NCBI GenBank assembly: GCA_034431435.1
Contig: DAOUDG010000109.1
Location: forward strand, 62,001 to 126,000
Origin: JAHCIE01 sp034431435
Lineage (GTDB): Bacteria > Chloroflexota > Anaerolineae > Epilineales > JAHCIE01
DNA length: 64,000 nucleotides
Direction: 5' to 3'
Part shown: positions 56,819-64,000 of the stretch, piece after piece
Position numbering within the stretch: position 1 is the first letter of the stretch
Layout: every line of letters starts with the position of its first letter
Notes under the pieces: model-generated
Seen by the model: the letters and a program-made list of their open reading frames with translations, nothing else
Told to the model about the DNA's origin: nothing
Database searches by the model: none
Translations under genes and position numbers: made by a program

Positions 56819-58441
56819 ATGCGACATGTTCAAACTGAAGTCGTGGTCATTGGTGGTGGATCGACTGGGACTGGCTGCGTGCGCGACCTGGCGATGCGCG
56901 GCTTCAAGACCATATTGGTCGAGAAACGCGACCTGACCCACGGGACCACGGGCCGTTATCATGGCCTGCTGCATAGCGGCGGGCGCTACGTGGTCAAGGA
57001 CCCGGTGTCGGCGAAGGAGTGCATTGAGGAAAACTTCATTCTCCGCCGCATTATGCCCCAGGCTCTAGAAGATACCGGAGGCTTCTTCGTTCAGACACCG
57101 GGGGATGACCCCAGTTACGGGCCGAAGTTCAAGGCGGCTTGCGACCAGATTGGCGTACCGTGCCAGGAAGTGCCTATCGCTGACATGTTGCGTCGCGAGC
57201 CGCGCCTGAACCCCAAGATCAGCCTGTGCTACGCCGTACCCGACGGGTCGGCGGACTCGTTCCTGGCGACGCGCATGGTGGCGGAGTCGGCGCGACAGTA
57301 CGGGGCGCAGGTGTTGACGTACCACGAGGTGGTCGACTTGCTCCGGAACGGTGACCGCGTGACCGGCGTGCATGTCCGCGACGTGGCGCGCGATGAGGAG
57401 TTCGTCATCGACTGCGATTTTGTGGTGAATTCGTCGGGCGCGTGGGCGGGCCAGATTGCGCATCTGGCCGGGGTGGATGTGAACGTCATCCCGGGCAAGG
57501 GCGTCATGGTGGCGATGAATCACCGCCTGGTGAACACCGTGGTCAACCGCCTGAAGATGCCCTCCGACGGTGACATCATCGTTCCCATCCATACGGTGTG
57601 CGTGATGGGGACGACCGATCACAAGGTCGTGGACCCCGAGAATCTGGCGATTGAGCCGTGGGAAGTGGATCTGATGATGGAGGAGGGGGAGAAGCTGGTG
57701 CCGGGCTTCAAGCAGGCCCGCGCGCTACGCGCCTGGGCCGGCGTGCGCCCGCTGTACCAGGACGCGGCGGCCGGTTCCGATACCCGCGATGTGACGCGCA
57801 CTTACACGCTCATCGACCATGCGTCGCGCGATGGCGTACAAGGCTTCCTGACCATCACCGGCGGCAAGTGGACAACGTTCCGCCAGATGGCCGAGAAGAC
57901 CGTCGACGCCGTGTGCGAGAAGCTGGCGGTCACGCGCCCCTGTCGAACGGCTCTCGAGCCGCTGCTGCCAGCCTCTGATGCCAAGTTTCACTGGCTCGGC
58001 GCGCCCCTCAACAAGGTCGAGGAGCAGGATACGTATGGCCGCCTGGCCTGTGAGTGCGAGCTGGTGACCATCGACCGGGTCAAGGATGCCATTGCCAGCG
58101 GCTTCGTGGTCCTGGACGACATTCGTCGCGATCTGCGGCTGGGCATGGGGCCGTGCCAGGGTGGCTTCTGCACCTACCGCGCGGCGGGCCTGCTCCAGCA
58201 GATGGAGACGCCGCCGGTGCAGCAGACTAACCTGGCGCTACGCGATTTCCTGCAGGAGCGCTGGAAGGGTCTGAGGCCGGTTCTGTGGGGCGACCAGGCC
58301 AAGCAGGAGCGCCTCGACGAGCTAATCTACTGCGGCATCATGAACGTCGAGCACCTGCCACCGGACGGGCTGAAGAGTCCGATGAGCGATTTCTACGTCG
58401 TCGAGGACGTCAAGGACGCGGTTTTCAAGGGCCACGTCTAG
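56819..58441 (+). CDS. glpA: Anaerobic-type glycerol-3-phosphate dehydrogenase subunit A
   Basis: A 540-residue flavoprotein. The FAD dinucleotide fold VVVIGGGSTGTGCVRDLAMRG, then HGTTGRYHGLLHSGGRYV and GVRPLYQDAAAGSDTRDVTRTYTLIDH, match GlpA. The C-terminal BFD-like domain has four Cys in CECELVTIDRV and MGPCQGGFC for a [2Fe-2S] cluster. It oxidises glycerol 3-phosphate to dihydroxyacetone phosphate and passes electrons through GlpB/GlpC to the quinone pool. GTAGGAGG lies 10 bases before the ATG. Confidence 0.94.
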   Translation: MRHVQTEVVVIGGGSTGTGCVRDLAMRGFKTILVEKRDLTHGTTGRYHGLLHSGGRYVVKDPVSAKECIEENFILRRIMPQALEDTGGFFVQTPGDDPSYGPKFKAACDQIGVPCQEVPIADMLRREPRLNPKISLCYAVPDGSADSFLATRMVAESARQYGAQVLTYHEVVDLLRNGDRVTGVHVRDVARDEEFVIDCDFVVNSSGAWAGQIAHLAGVDVNVIPGKGVMVAMNHRLVNTVVNRLKMPSDGDIIVPIHTVCVMGTTDHKVVDPENLAIEPWEVDLMMEEGEKLVPGFKQARALRAWAGVRPLYQDAAAGSDTRDVTRTYTLIDHASRDGVQGFLTITGGKWTTFRQMAEKTVDAVCEKLAVTRPCRTALEPLLPASDAKFHWLGAPLNKVEEQDTYGRLACECELVTIDRVKDAIASGFVVLDDIRRDLRLGMGPCQGGFCTYRAAGLLQQMETPPVQQTNLALRDFLQERWKGLRPVLWGDQAKQERLDELIYCGIMNVEHLPPDGLKSPMSDFYVVEDVKDAVFKGHV

Positions 58442-58478
58442 GCGCGATGCGCGCCTCTACCCATGGGAAGATGCTACC

Positions 58479-59735
58479 ATGATCCCCGATCTTATTGTCA
58501 TCGGCGCCGGCTACTCGGGCCTGACGGCCGCCCTGCGGGCCGCTGAGGGCGGGCGTCGCGTTCTGCTGCTGTCGAAGGGCCTGGGTACGACCCACTGGGC
58601 GGGCGGCCCCCTCGACGTAATGGGGTACTATCCGGTCGACTCGTCGACGCCGGTGCGCTCACCTGACGCGGCTCTGGCGCAAGTGACGGCGGACGACCCG
58701 CAACATCCCTACGCGCGCGTCCGACGCGGCGACCTGATGGAGGCCTTCGCGGCCCTTCAGCAGACGGCGGCGGCGCGCGGCCTCAGCTATGTCGGCGGTC
58801 TTGACCGTAACATGATGCTGCCCACGCCCGTGGGGGGCCTGAAGCCGAGCGCGTTTGCACCGAAGGTAATGGCCGCCGGCGAACTCAAGCCGGGCGACAG
58901 GGCGCTTATCCTGAGCTTCAACCGCCTGCCCGACTTCTTCCCCGCTCTCCTGGCGGCAAATCTAACCGTCCAGGGCATTGAAGCGCGCGGGGTGGGCCTG
59001 GATGTGCCCGTGATTGACAGGCTGAAGGTCATGACACCGGTGCTGCTGGCTCAACTGCTCGATAACCCTGACACGCGCAAGGAGGCCATTCGCATGGCGA
59101 AGGCGGCGCTCGGCCGCGAGACGCATGTCGGCTTCCCGGCTGTGCTGGGCTTCCAGCGCTCGGCGGAGGTCATAGCCGATTTTGAGCGCGCGCTGGGGGT
59201 GCCGGTCTTTGAGATTCCGACCCTGCCGCCCTCCGTGACAGGGTATCGCCTGTTCAACGCACTGCGCATCCGCCTCGAATCGCGCGGAGCGCGGATTATC
59301 ATCGGTTCCCAGGTTATCGCAGGCGAGACGTCCGGTGGTCGCGCCACCACCATCGTGACCGAGGCGGCCGGACAGCGCGGCGTGCGCTACAGTGCGCCGG
59401 ACTTTATCCTGGCGACGGGTGGCATCCAGGGTGGCGGGATGCGAGCCGGGTATGGTGGCAAGGTCCGCGAGATGGTCTTCGACCTGCCCGTCACGGCTCC
59501 TGAGGGCCAGACGGCCTGGACTGATCCCCGCTTCCTGGCTCCCCAGGGGCAACCGCTGTATCGCAGCGGTATCGTGGTCAATAATGCGCTGCAGCCGATG
59601 AACGCGAATGGCCTGGTTGCGTTGGAGAATGTGCGCGTTGTTGGCTCGGCCCTGGCCCACTGGGACTCGTGGCGGGAGAAGTCGCACGAAGGCGTCTGCC
59701 TGGCAACAGCCTGGCGCGCAGTCGGCGCGCTGTGA
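58479..59735 (+). CDS. glpB: Anaerobic-type glycerol-3-phosphate dehydrogenase subunit B
   Basis: A 418-residue flavoprotein: LIVIGAGYSGLTAALRAAEGGRRVLLLSKGLGTTHWAGG at the start, GDRALILSFNRLPDFFPALLAANL and LPPSVTGYRLFNALRIRLE are GlpB features. It relays electrons between the catalytic GlpA and the iron-sulfur subunit GlpC. It begins 37 bases after glpA. Confidence 0.92.
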   Translation: MIPDLIVIGAGYSGLTAALRAAEGGRRVLLLSKGLGTTHWAGGPLDVMGYYPVDSSTPVRSPDAALAQVTADDPQHPYARVRRGDLMEAFAALQQTAAARGLSYVGGLDRNMMLPTPVGGLKPSAFAPKVMAAGELKPGDRALILSFNRLPDFFPALLAANLTVQGIEARGVGLDVPVIDRLKVMTPVLLAQLLDNPDTRKEAIRMAKAALGRETHVGFPAVLGFQRSAEVIADFERALGVPVFEIPTLPPSVTGYRLFNALRIRLESRGARIIIGSQVIAGETSGGRATTIVTEAAGQRGVRYSAPDFILATGGIQGGGMRAGYGGKVREMVFDLPVTAPEGQTAWTDPRFLAPQGQPLYRSGIVVNNALQPMNANGLVALENVRVVGSALAHWDSWREKSHEGVCLATAWRAVGAL

Positions 59736-59768
59736 GTCCGCTTTGTAAGCGCGATAGGGAAGACACAT

Positions 59769-61028
59769 ATGCTTCAAATGCCATATATCGACGAACAACC
59801 CCTTGACGCGGCTCACCCGCTGGGCGTCGAGGACTCGCTCGATCGCTGCATCAAGTGCAACATTTGCGTCTCCTTCTGCCCGGTCGTGGCCGTCACCGAC
59901 CTGTTTGCTGGCCCAAAGTACGAAGGCCCGCAAGCGGGGCGGTTCCGCTTCGACCGTCAGATTTCCCCCGACGAGTCGGTGGACTATTGCAGCGGCTGTC
60001 GCGTCTGCAACACCGTCTGCCCGACGGGGGTCCGCATCGCCGAGATTCAGGCGCGCGCTCGCGCACACCTGTACGAGACCAAGAAGGGTGGCATTCCCCT
60101 GCGTAACCGGCTCATCGCGCGACCGGAGTTGCTGGGGAAGCTAGGTAGCCCCACGGCTCCGCTGGCGAACCTGGCGCTGAAGATTCCGCCGTTCCGCTGG
60201 GCGATGGAGGCGGTCATCGGGATTCACCACAAGGCGGCCATGCCGTCGTTCTCCTTCGGTACGTTCCGGGGCTGGTACACGTCGGTTCATAAGCCGTTCA
60301 CCTCGCAGCGCAAGGTGGTCTACTTCCACGGTTGCTCCACCCAATACATGGAGCCGCATGTCGGCCAGGCGTTGGTGGCGGTGCTGGAGCACAACGACAT
60401 CGAGGTGATCGTGCCCGACCAGAATTGCTGCGGCCTGCCCTTGCTGTCCAACGGCGAGTTTACGGCCGCCCGCAACTACCACTGCTCCAACGTGGCGAAG
60501 CTCGCGCCCTACGTCAAGCAGGGCTACGACATCGTCGGCACGTCCTCCAGTTGCACGTTGACCCTCAAGGAAGAAGCGCCCGAGCTGCTCGATATTTACG
60601 ATGAGGATGCGCGACTGGTGGCGCAGCACACCTACGATATCTTCGAGTACCTGCGCCTGTTGCACGCTGAAGGCCGCCTCAGGACGGACTTCCGCGCCAT
60701 GAACATGACGGTGCCGTACCACCCACCGTGCCAGTTGAGGGCGCATCGCTTCGGCCGGCCAGCATTGGACGTGTTGTCCCTCGTCCCCGGCCTGACCGTT
60801 CACGAGAGTAGCGCGGCGTGCTGCGGTATCGCGGGTACGTATGGTGTCAAGAAGGAGAAGTATCAGATCGCCATGGACGTAGGCCGACCCCTGTTTGAGT
60901 GGGTGAAGGCCGAGGGGCAGCCGGTGGTGGCCTGCGATAGCGAGACCTGCCGCTGGCAGATCTCGGCGGCCACGGGACTGCCATCGATGCATCCCATCGA
61001 GATCCTCAAAGAGGCCTACGGTCTATGA
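59769..61028 (+). CDS. glpC: Anaerobic-type glycerol-3-phosphate dehydrogenase subunit C
   Basis: A 419-residue iron-sulfur subunit. Two [4Fe-4S] motifs, CIKCNICVSFCPV and CSGCRVCNTVCPTG (residues about 31 and 77), are followed by two CCG domains with NCCGLPLLSNGEF and ACCGIAGTYGVKKEKY. CCG domains bind further clusters or contact the quinone-linked partner at the membrane. The stop overlaps the start of the DhaM fusion by 4 bases, which ties the PTS protein to this operon. Confidence 0.94.
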   Translation: MLQMPYIDEQPLDAAHPLGVEDSLDRCIKCNICVSFCPVVAVTDLFAGPKYEGPQAGRFRFDRQISPDESVDYCSGCRVCNTVCPTGVRIAEIQARARAHLYETKKGGIPLRNRLIARPELLGKLGSPTAPLANLALKIPPFRWAMEAVIGIHHKAAMPSFSFGTFRGWYTSVHKPFTSQRKVVYFHGCSTQYMEPHVGQALVAVLEHNDIEVIVPDQNCCGLPLLSNGEFTAARNYHCSNVAKLAPYVKQGYDIVGTSSSCTLTLKEEAPELLDIYDEDARLVAQHTYDIFEYLRLLHAEGRLRTDFRAMNMTVPYHPPCQLRAHRFGRPALDVLSLVPGLTVHESSAACCGIAGTYGVKKEKYQIAMDVGRPLFEWVKAEGQPVVACDSETCRWQISAATGLPSMHPIEILKEAYGL

Positions 61029-63490
61029 TCGGGATCGTGATCGTCTCCCATAGCCACCGTCTTGCTGAGGGTGTGAAGGAACTGGCCAACCAGATGGCCC
61101 AGGGACGCATCCCCATCGCGGCGGCTGGCGGCCTGGACGACGACACCATCGGCACCAGCTTCGAGCGCGTGGCGGCCGCCGTCGACGCCGCCTATCGGCC
61201 CCAAGGCGTGCTGGTCTTGATGGACCTGGGCAGCGCGGTGATGACCACCGAGATGGTGCGCGACATGCTGCCTCAGGAGCGACAGCCCCACGTGCGGCTG
61301 ACCAACGCGCCCCTTGTCGAGGGGGCCATCGCGGCCGCCGTGGCGGCGGCCCTGGGCGAATCCCTCGACAAGGTGGAGGCGGCGGCCCTGGGCGCGCTGC
61401 ACCCATCGAAGGTGCCGGACGCGCTCGCCGTGGGCGGCGCCAACATTGCGCCATCGATGGTCGAGATGGCCGCCGGCGCCGAGGAGATTGTGACGATTGT
61501 CAATCGAGTGGGCCTGCATGCGCGGCCAGCGTCCCAATTCGTGCAGACGGCGGGGCGCTTCAATGCCGACGTGCGTGTTCGCAACCTGTCGCGGCCATCC
61601 GCCCCTGTGGACGCCAAGAGTATGTTTGGCGTGCTGGGGCTGAATGCGCGCCAGGGCGACCAGATCGCCGTGATCGCCAGTGGGCCGGAGTCCGACGCGG
61701 CGGTACTCGCCTTGTGCGACCTGGTGCGGGCGGGCTTCGGCGAGGATACCGGCGTCGATGAGGCCGCCCCGGTCGCGAGCGTGGCGGCGGAACCGACCGC
61801 CGCGCCGGCCGCGCGGCCGGCGGCGGGGGAGGCAATGCTAGGCATTGCGGCGTCGCCGGGCGTGGCGATCGGCCCGGCGTATCTGCATCGGGCCGAGATG
61901 CCGCGTGTTGTGCGTCGCACCGTCCAGGATCGCGGCGCGGAGTGGCGGCGGCTGGAAGATGCATTGACGCGGGCGCGCCGGGCCCTGGAGCAACTTGCGC
62001 GCCGCACGAGTAAGCAGATCGGCAAGGCCGAAGCGATGATCTTCGAGGCTCAGCGCCAGTTCCTGGAAGACCCGGCTCTGCTTATGGCGGTTCGCGACAG
62101 GATCGAGCGCGAGGGGCTGAACGCCGAGGCGGCTATGTTCGATGCCGCGTCGGACTTTGCCCAGATGTTGGAGAGTATGGAAGGTGAGGTGTTTCGCCAG
62201 CGCGCCGCCGATGTGCGGGACGTGGCGGCGCGGGTCTTGCGCGACCTGGGTGGTCAGAGCGGCGTCGAGCCGCTGGCGGGCATGATGCAGCCGTCGATCC
62301 TGGTGGCTCGCGACCTGACCCCGTCCGAAACCGCGCAGATTGACCCGACACGGGTACTCGGCATCTGCACCGCAGCGGGCGGCGCCACGTCACACACCGC
62401 GATCCTGGCGCGCAGCCTCGGCGTCCCGGCTATCGTGGGCCTGGGCGATGCCGTTCTCCAACTGGCCGACGGTACGCCGCTGATTGTGGATGGTGCGCGC
62501 GGCTACCTATGGGTGGAGCCGGTCGCGGCGACGGAGGCGCGTCTCCGCGCCCAGCAGGCCGCCGAGCGTCGCTCGCGCGAGCAGGCGCTGGCGGTGGCGG
62601 GGCAGCCGGCCATCACCAAGGACGGCCATCAGGTGGCCGTGTGGGCCAATGTCGGCGACGTGGCAACGGCGCGCCTGGCGCGGGAGATGGGCGCAGAGGG
62701 TATCGGGTTGCTGCGCACCGAGTTTCTGTTCCTGGACCGCACCGAGCCGCCAACCGAGGACGAGCAGGAAGCAACCTACCGCGCCATTGCCGAGGCAATG
62801 GGCGGCCTGCCGGTGACAGTGCGCACCCTGGACATCGGCGGCGATAAGCCGGCGCCCTATCTGGAGATGGAGCCGGAACCCAACCCATTCCTGGGCAACC
62901 GCGCCATTCGCCTGAGCCTGGCGCACCCGGAGATATTCAAGGCTCAGCTGCGGGCCATCCTGCGCGTTGGGGCCGACCACCCGCTACGCATCATGTTCCC
63001 CATGATTGCGACCCTCGATGAGTTGCAGCGGGCGAAGGCGTTGCTGGCTGAGGCGCGCGCGGAGCTTATCGCGCGGAACGTGCCCGTAGCGGAGAACATG
63101 CCGGTCGGCATCATGGTCGAGGTGCCGGCGGCGGCGATTGCCGCCGACCTGCTGGCGAAGGAGGCCGCCTTCTTCAGCCTCGGCACCAATGATTTGACCC
63201 AGTATACCTTCGCGGCCGACCGGGGCAATCCCGCCGTCGCCACGTTGGGGAATGCGCTTCATCCGGCGATTCTGCGCCAGGTGCGATTGGTTGTGGAGGC
63301 GGCGCACGCCGCAGGGCACACGGCGAGTGTCTGTGGCGAGATGGCCTCTGACTCGCGAGCCGTGCCGCTACTGGTGGGTTTGGGCATCGACACGCTGAGC
63401 GTCAATCCGGCCGCCGCGCCAGATACGAAGGCGGCGATTCGCGGTTTGAGCTACGCCGAGACGCAGGCGCTCGCCGCCAGTCGTCTGTAG
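61025..63490 (+). CDS. dhaM: DhaM-HPr-Enzyme I fusion: complete PEP-dependent phosphoryl donor for dihydroxyacetone kinase
   Basis: An 821-residue protein. Residues 1-135 are a DhaM EIIA-Man-like domain with His9 (VIVSHSHRLAEGV). Residues about 152-240 are HPr with His165 (NRVGLHARPAS). After an Ala/Pro linker comes a full Enzyme I (about 270-821): His457 in GGATSHTAILARSLG, GIGLLRTEFLF, MFPMIATLDEL, MVEVPAA, FFSLGTNDLTQY and the catalytic Cys in SVCGEMASD. In E. coli DhaM has only a truncated EI part, whereas this protein holds the PEP-binding barrel as well, so phosphate can pass PEP to EI to HPr to DhaM to DhaL-ADP on one chain plus DhaL. Confidence 0.93.
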   Translation: MIGIVIVSHSHRLAEGVKELANQMAQGRIPIAAAGGLDDDTIGTSFERVAAAVDAAYRPQGVLVLMDLGSAVMTTEMVRDMLPQERQPHVRLTNAPLVEGAIAAAVAAALGESLDKVEAAALGALHPSKVPDALAVGGANIAPSMVEMAAGAEEIVTIVNRVGLHARPASQFVQTAGRFNADVRVRNLSRPSAPVDAKSMFGVLGLNARQGDQIAVIASGPESDAAVLALCDLVRAGFGEDTGVDEAAPVASVAAEPTAAPAARPAAGEAMLGIAASPGVAIGPAYLHRAEMPRVVRRTVQDRGAEWRRLEDALTRARRALEQLARRTSKQIGKAEAMIFEAQRQFLEDPALLMAVRDRIEREGLNAEAAMFDAASDFAQMLESMEGEVFRQRAADVRDVAARVLRDLGGQSGVEPLAGMMQPSILVARDLTPSETAQIDPTRVLGICTAAGGATSHTAILARSLGVPAIVGLGDAVLQLADGTPLIVDGARGYLWVEPVAATEARLRAQQAAERRSREQALAVAGQPAITKDGHQVAVWANVGDVATARLAREMGAEGIGLLRTEFLFLDRTEPPTEDEQEATYRAIAEAMGGLPVTVRTLDIGGDKPAPYLEMEPEPNPFLGNRAIRLSLAHPEIFKAQLRAILRVGADHPLRIMFPMIATLDELQRAKALLAEARAELIARNVPVAENMPVGIMVEVPAAAIAADLLAKEAAFFSLGTNDLTQYTFAADRGNPAVATLGNALHPAILRQVRLVVEAAHAAGHTASVCGEMASDSRAVPLLVGLGIDTLSVNPAAAPDTKAAIRGLSYAETQALAASRL

Positions 63491-63505
63491 GGAGGAAGGA
63501 CTCGC

Positions 63506-64000
63506 GTGAGGCTTGGACTCAATCTCGGCTATTGGAGCGGCAGCCCGGCCGACCATGTGGCGCTGGCGCAGGAGGCGGAGGGCCTGGGTTACGACTCGGT
63601 GTGGACGGCCGAGGCCTATGGGTCCGACGCCGTGACGACGCTGACGTGGATCGCAGCGCGAACCGAGCGCATCAAGGTTGGCACGGCCATCATGCAGATG
63701 CCCGCTCGCACGCCGGCCATGACGGCGATGACGGCGGCCACCCTCGACATCCTGGCGGGCGGCCGCGTCCTGCTGGGGCTGGGCGTGTCGGGGCCGCAGG
63801 TGGTCGAAGGCTGGCACGGTGTGGCCTATGGCAACCCACTCAAGCGCACCCGCGAGTACGTCGACATCGTGCGCACTGTCCTCCGCCGCGAGAAGCCCCT
63901 TGAGTACCACGGCGAGGTGTACGATATCCCCGCTCAGGGTGGGACCGGGCTGGGCAAGCCCTTGAAGTTGATTATTCACCCGCTCCGGGCTACGATTCCC
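63506..64000 (+). CDS. LLM-class (luciferase-like) oxidoreductase, partial at window end
   Basis: 165 codons are open to the end of the window. MRLGLNLGYWSGSPADHVALAQEAEGLGYDSVWTAEAYGSDAV and GTAIMQMPARTPAMTAMTAATLDILAGGR are typical of LLM-class F420- or flavin-dependent oxidoreductases (TIM-barrel, luciferase-like). GTG start; GGAGGAAGG stands about 7 bases upstream. The spacing of 15 bases after the DhaM fusion suggests the same transcript, but a role in glycerol use is not evident. The C-terminal half lies outside the window. Confidence 0.88.
   Translation, partial: MRLGLNLGYWSGSPADHVALAQEAEGLGYDSVWTAEAYGSDAVTTLTWIAARTERIKVGTAIMQMPARTPAMTAMTAATLDILAGGRVLLGLGVSGPQVVEGWHGVAYGNPLKRTREYVDIVRTVLRREKPLEYHGEVYDIPAQGGTGLGKPLKLIIHPLRATIP

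Noticed and set aside
1..64000. tRNA or rRNA genes, insertion sequences, prophage or integrase genes
   Set aside because: I scanned the gaps by eye for T-loop sequences, transposase motifs and terminal repeats and found none that held up; a tRNAscan or ISfinder run would be decisive.

Overview
The window is GC-rich bacterial chromosome, densely coding, with no rRNA, tRNA, phage or insertion sequence that I could recognise. Several features point to Chloroflexota (inferred from gene content, not from a marker-gene search): a T-box leader in front of an archaeal-type aspartyl-tRNA synthetase, a UbiA/UbiE/UbiX set of the kind used for menaquinone, a COX15-type heme A synthase, repeated DinB genes, a bactofilin-like membrane protein and a protein disulfide oxidoreductase of the kind common in thermophiles.

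Layout. 1-7.0 kb: end of dnaJ, prmA, then a quinone group (UbiA prenyltransferase, UbiE methyltransferase, UbiX) wrapped around an SsuA/TauA-type ABC importer. 7.0-8.6 kb: DinB genes. 8.65-10.5 kb: promoter, T-box riboswitch and non-discriminating AspRS. 10.9-13.6 kb (minus): ferredoxin-dependent 2-oxoacid oxidoreductase operon. 13.9-20.2 kb: aldolase/dehydrogenase fusion with an eroded second domain, a broken small membrane gene, MeaB-type GTPase, Prs and membrane proteins. 20.4-23.4 kb: secA. 23.5-25.5 kb (minus): Hpt-like protein and polymer-forming membrane protein. 25.8-29.2 kb: PxpB, PxpC-biotin carrier fusion and biotin carboxylase. 29.2-35.4 kb (minus): heme A synthase and a giant secreted subtilisin-carboxypeptidase. 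35.6-38.8 kb: two-component system with a Met-rich sensor, a Met-rich DUF305 protein, and a DUF1573-like lipoprotein whose frame is crossed by a UGA in place of a cysteine. 39-45.5 kb: PMT-type glycosyltransferase, cyclase/NB-ARC/TPR protein, sugar kinase and SIS pair. 45.6-51.4 kb: sulfur and redox genes (TauE, MBL-rhodanese, rhodanese, DUF302, ferritin, ECF sigma with anti-sigma, disulfide oxidoreductase).

51.5-63.5 kb is a nearly complete glycerol locus behind a consensus promoter and a long structured leader: glpF, dhaK, dhaL, glpK, a methyltransferase, glpA, glpB, glpC and a DhaM-HPr-full-length EI fusion. Glycerol would enter through GlpF, be phosphorylated by GlpK and oxidised by GlpABC to dihydroxyacetone phosphate, while free dihydroxyacetone would be phosphorylated by DhaK/DhaL with phosphate from PEP passed along one fused polypeptide. 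The window ends inside an LLM-class oxidoreductase.

Most notable: the candidate selenocysteine codon with a hairpin directly after it (38604-38649), the T-box with adjacent Asn and Asp codons (8801-8806), the split urea-carboxylase-like operon, the S8-M14 protease fusion, the Met-rich sensor module, and the unassigned glpF leader. Dispersed CGTGARR heptad repeats and palindromes lie between genes.
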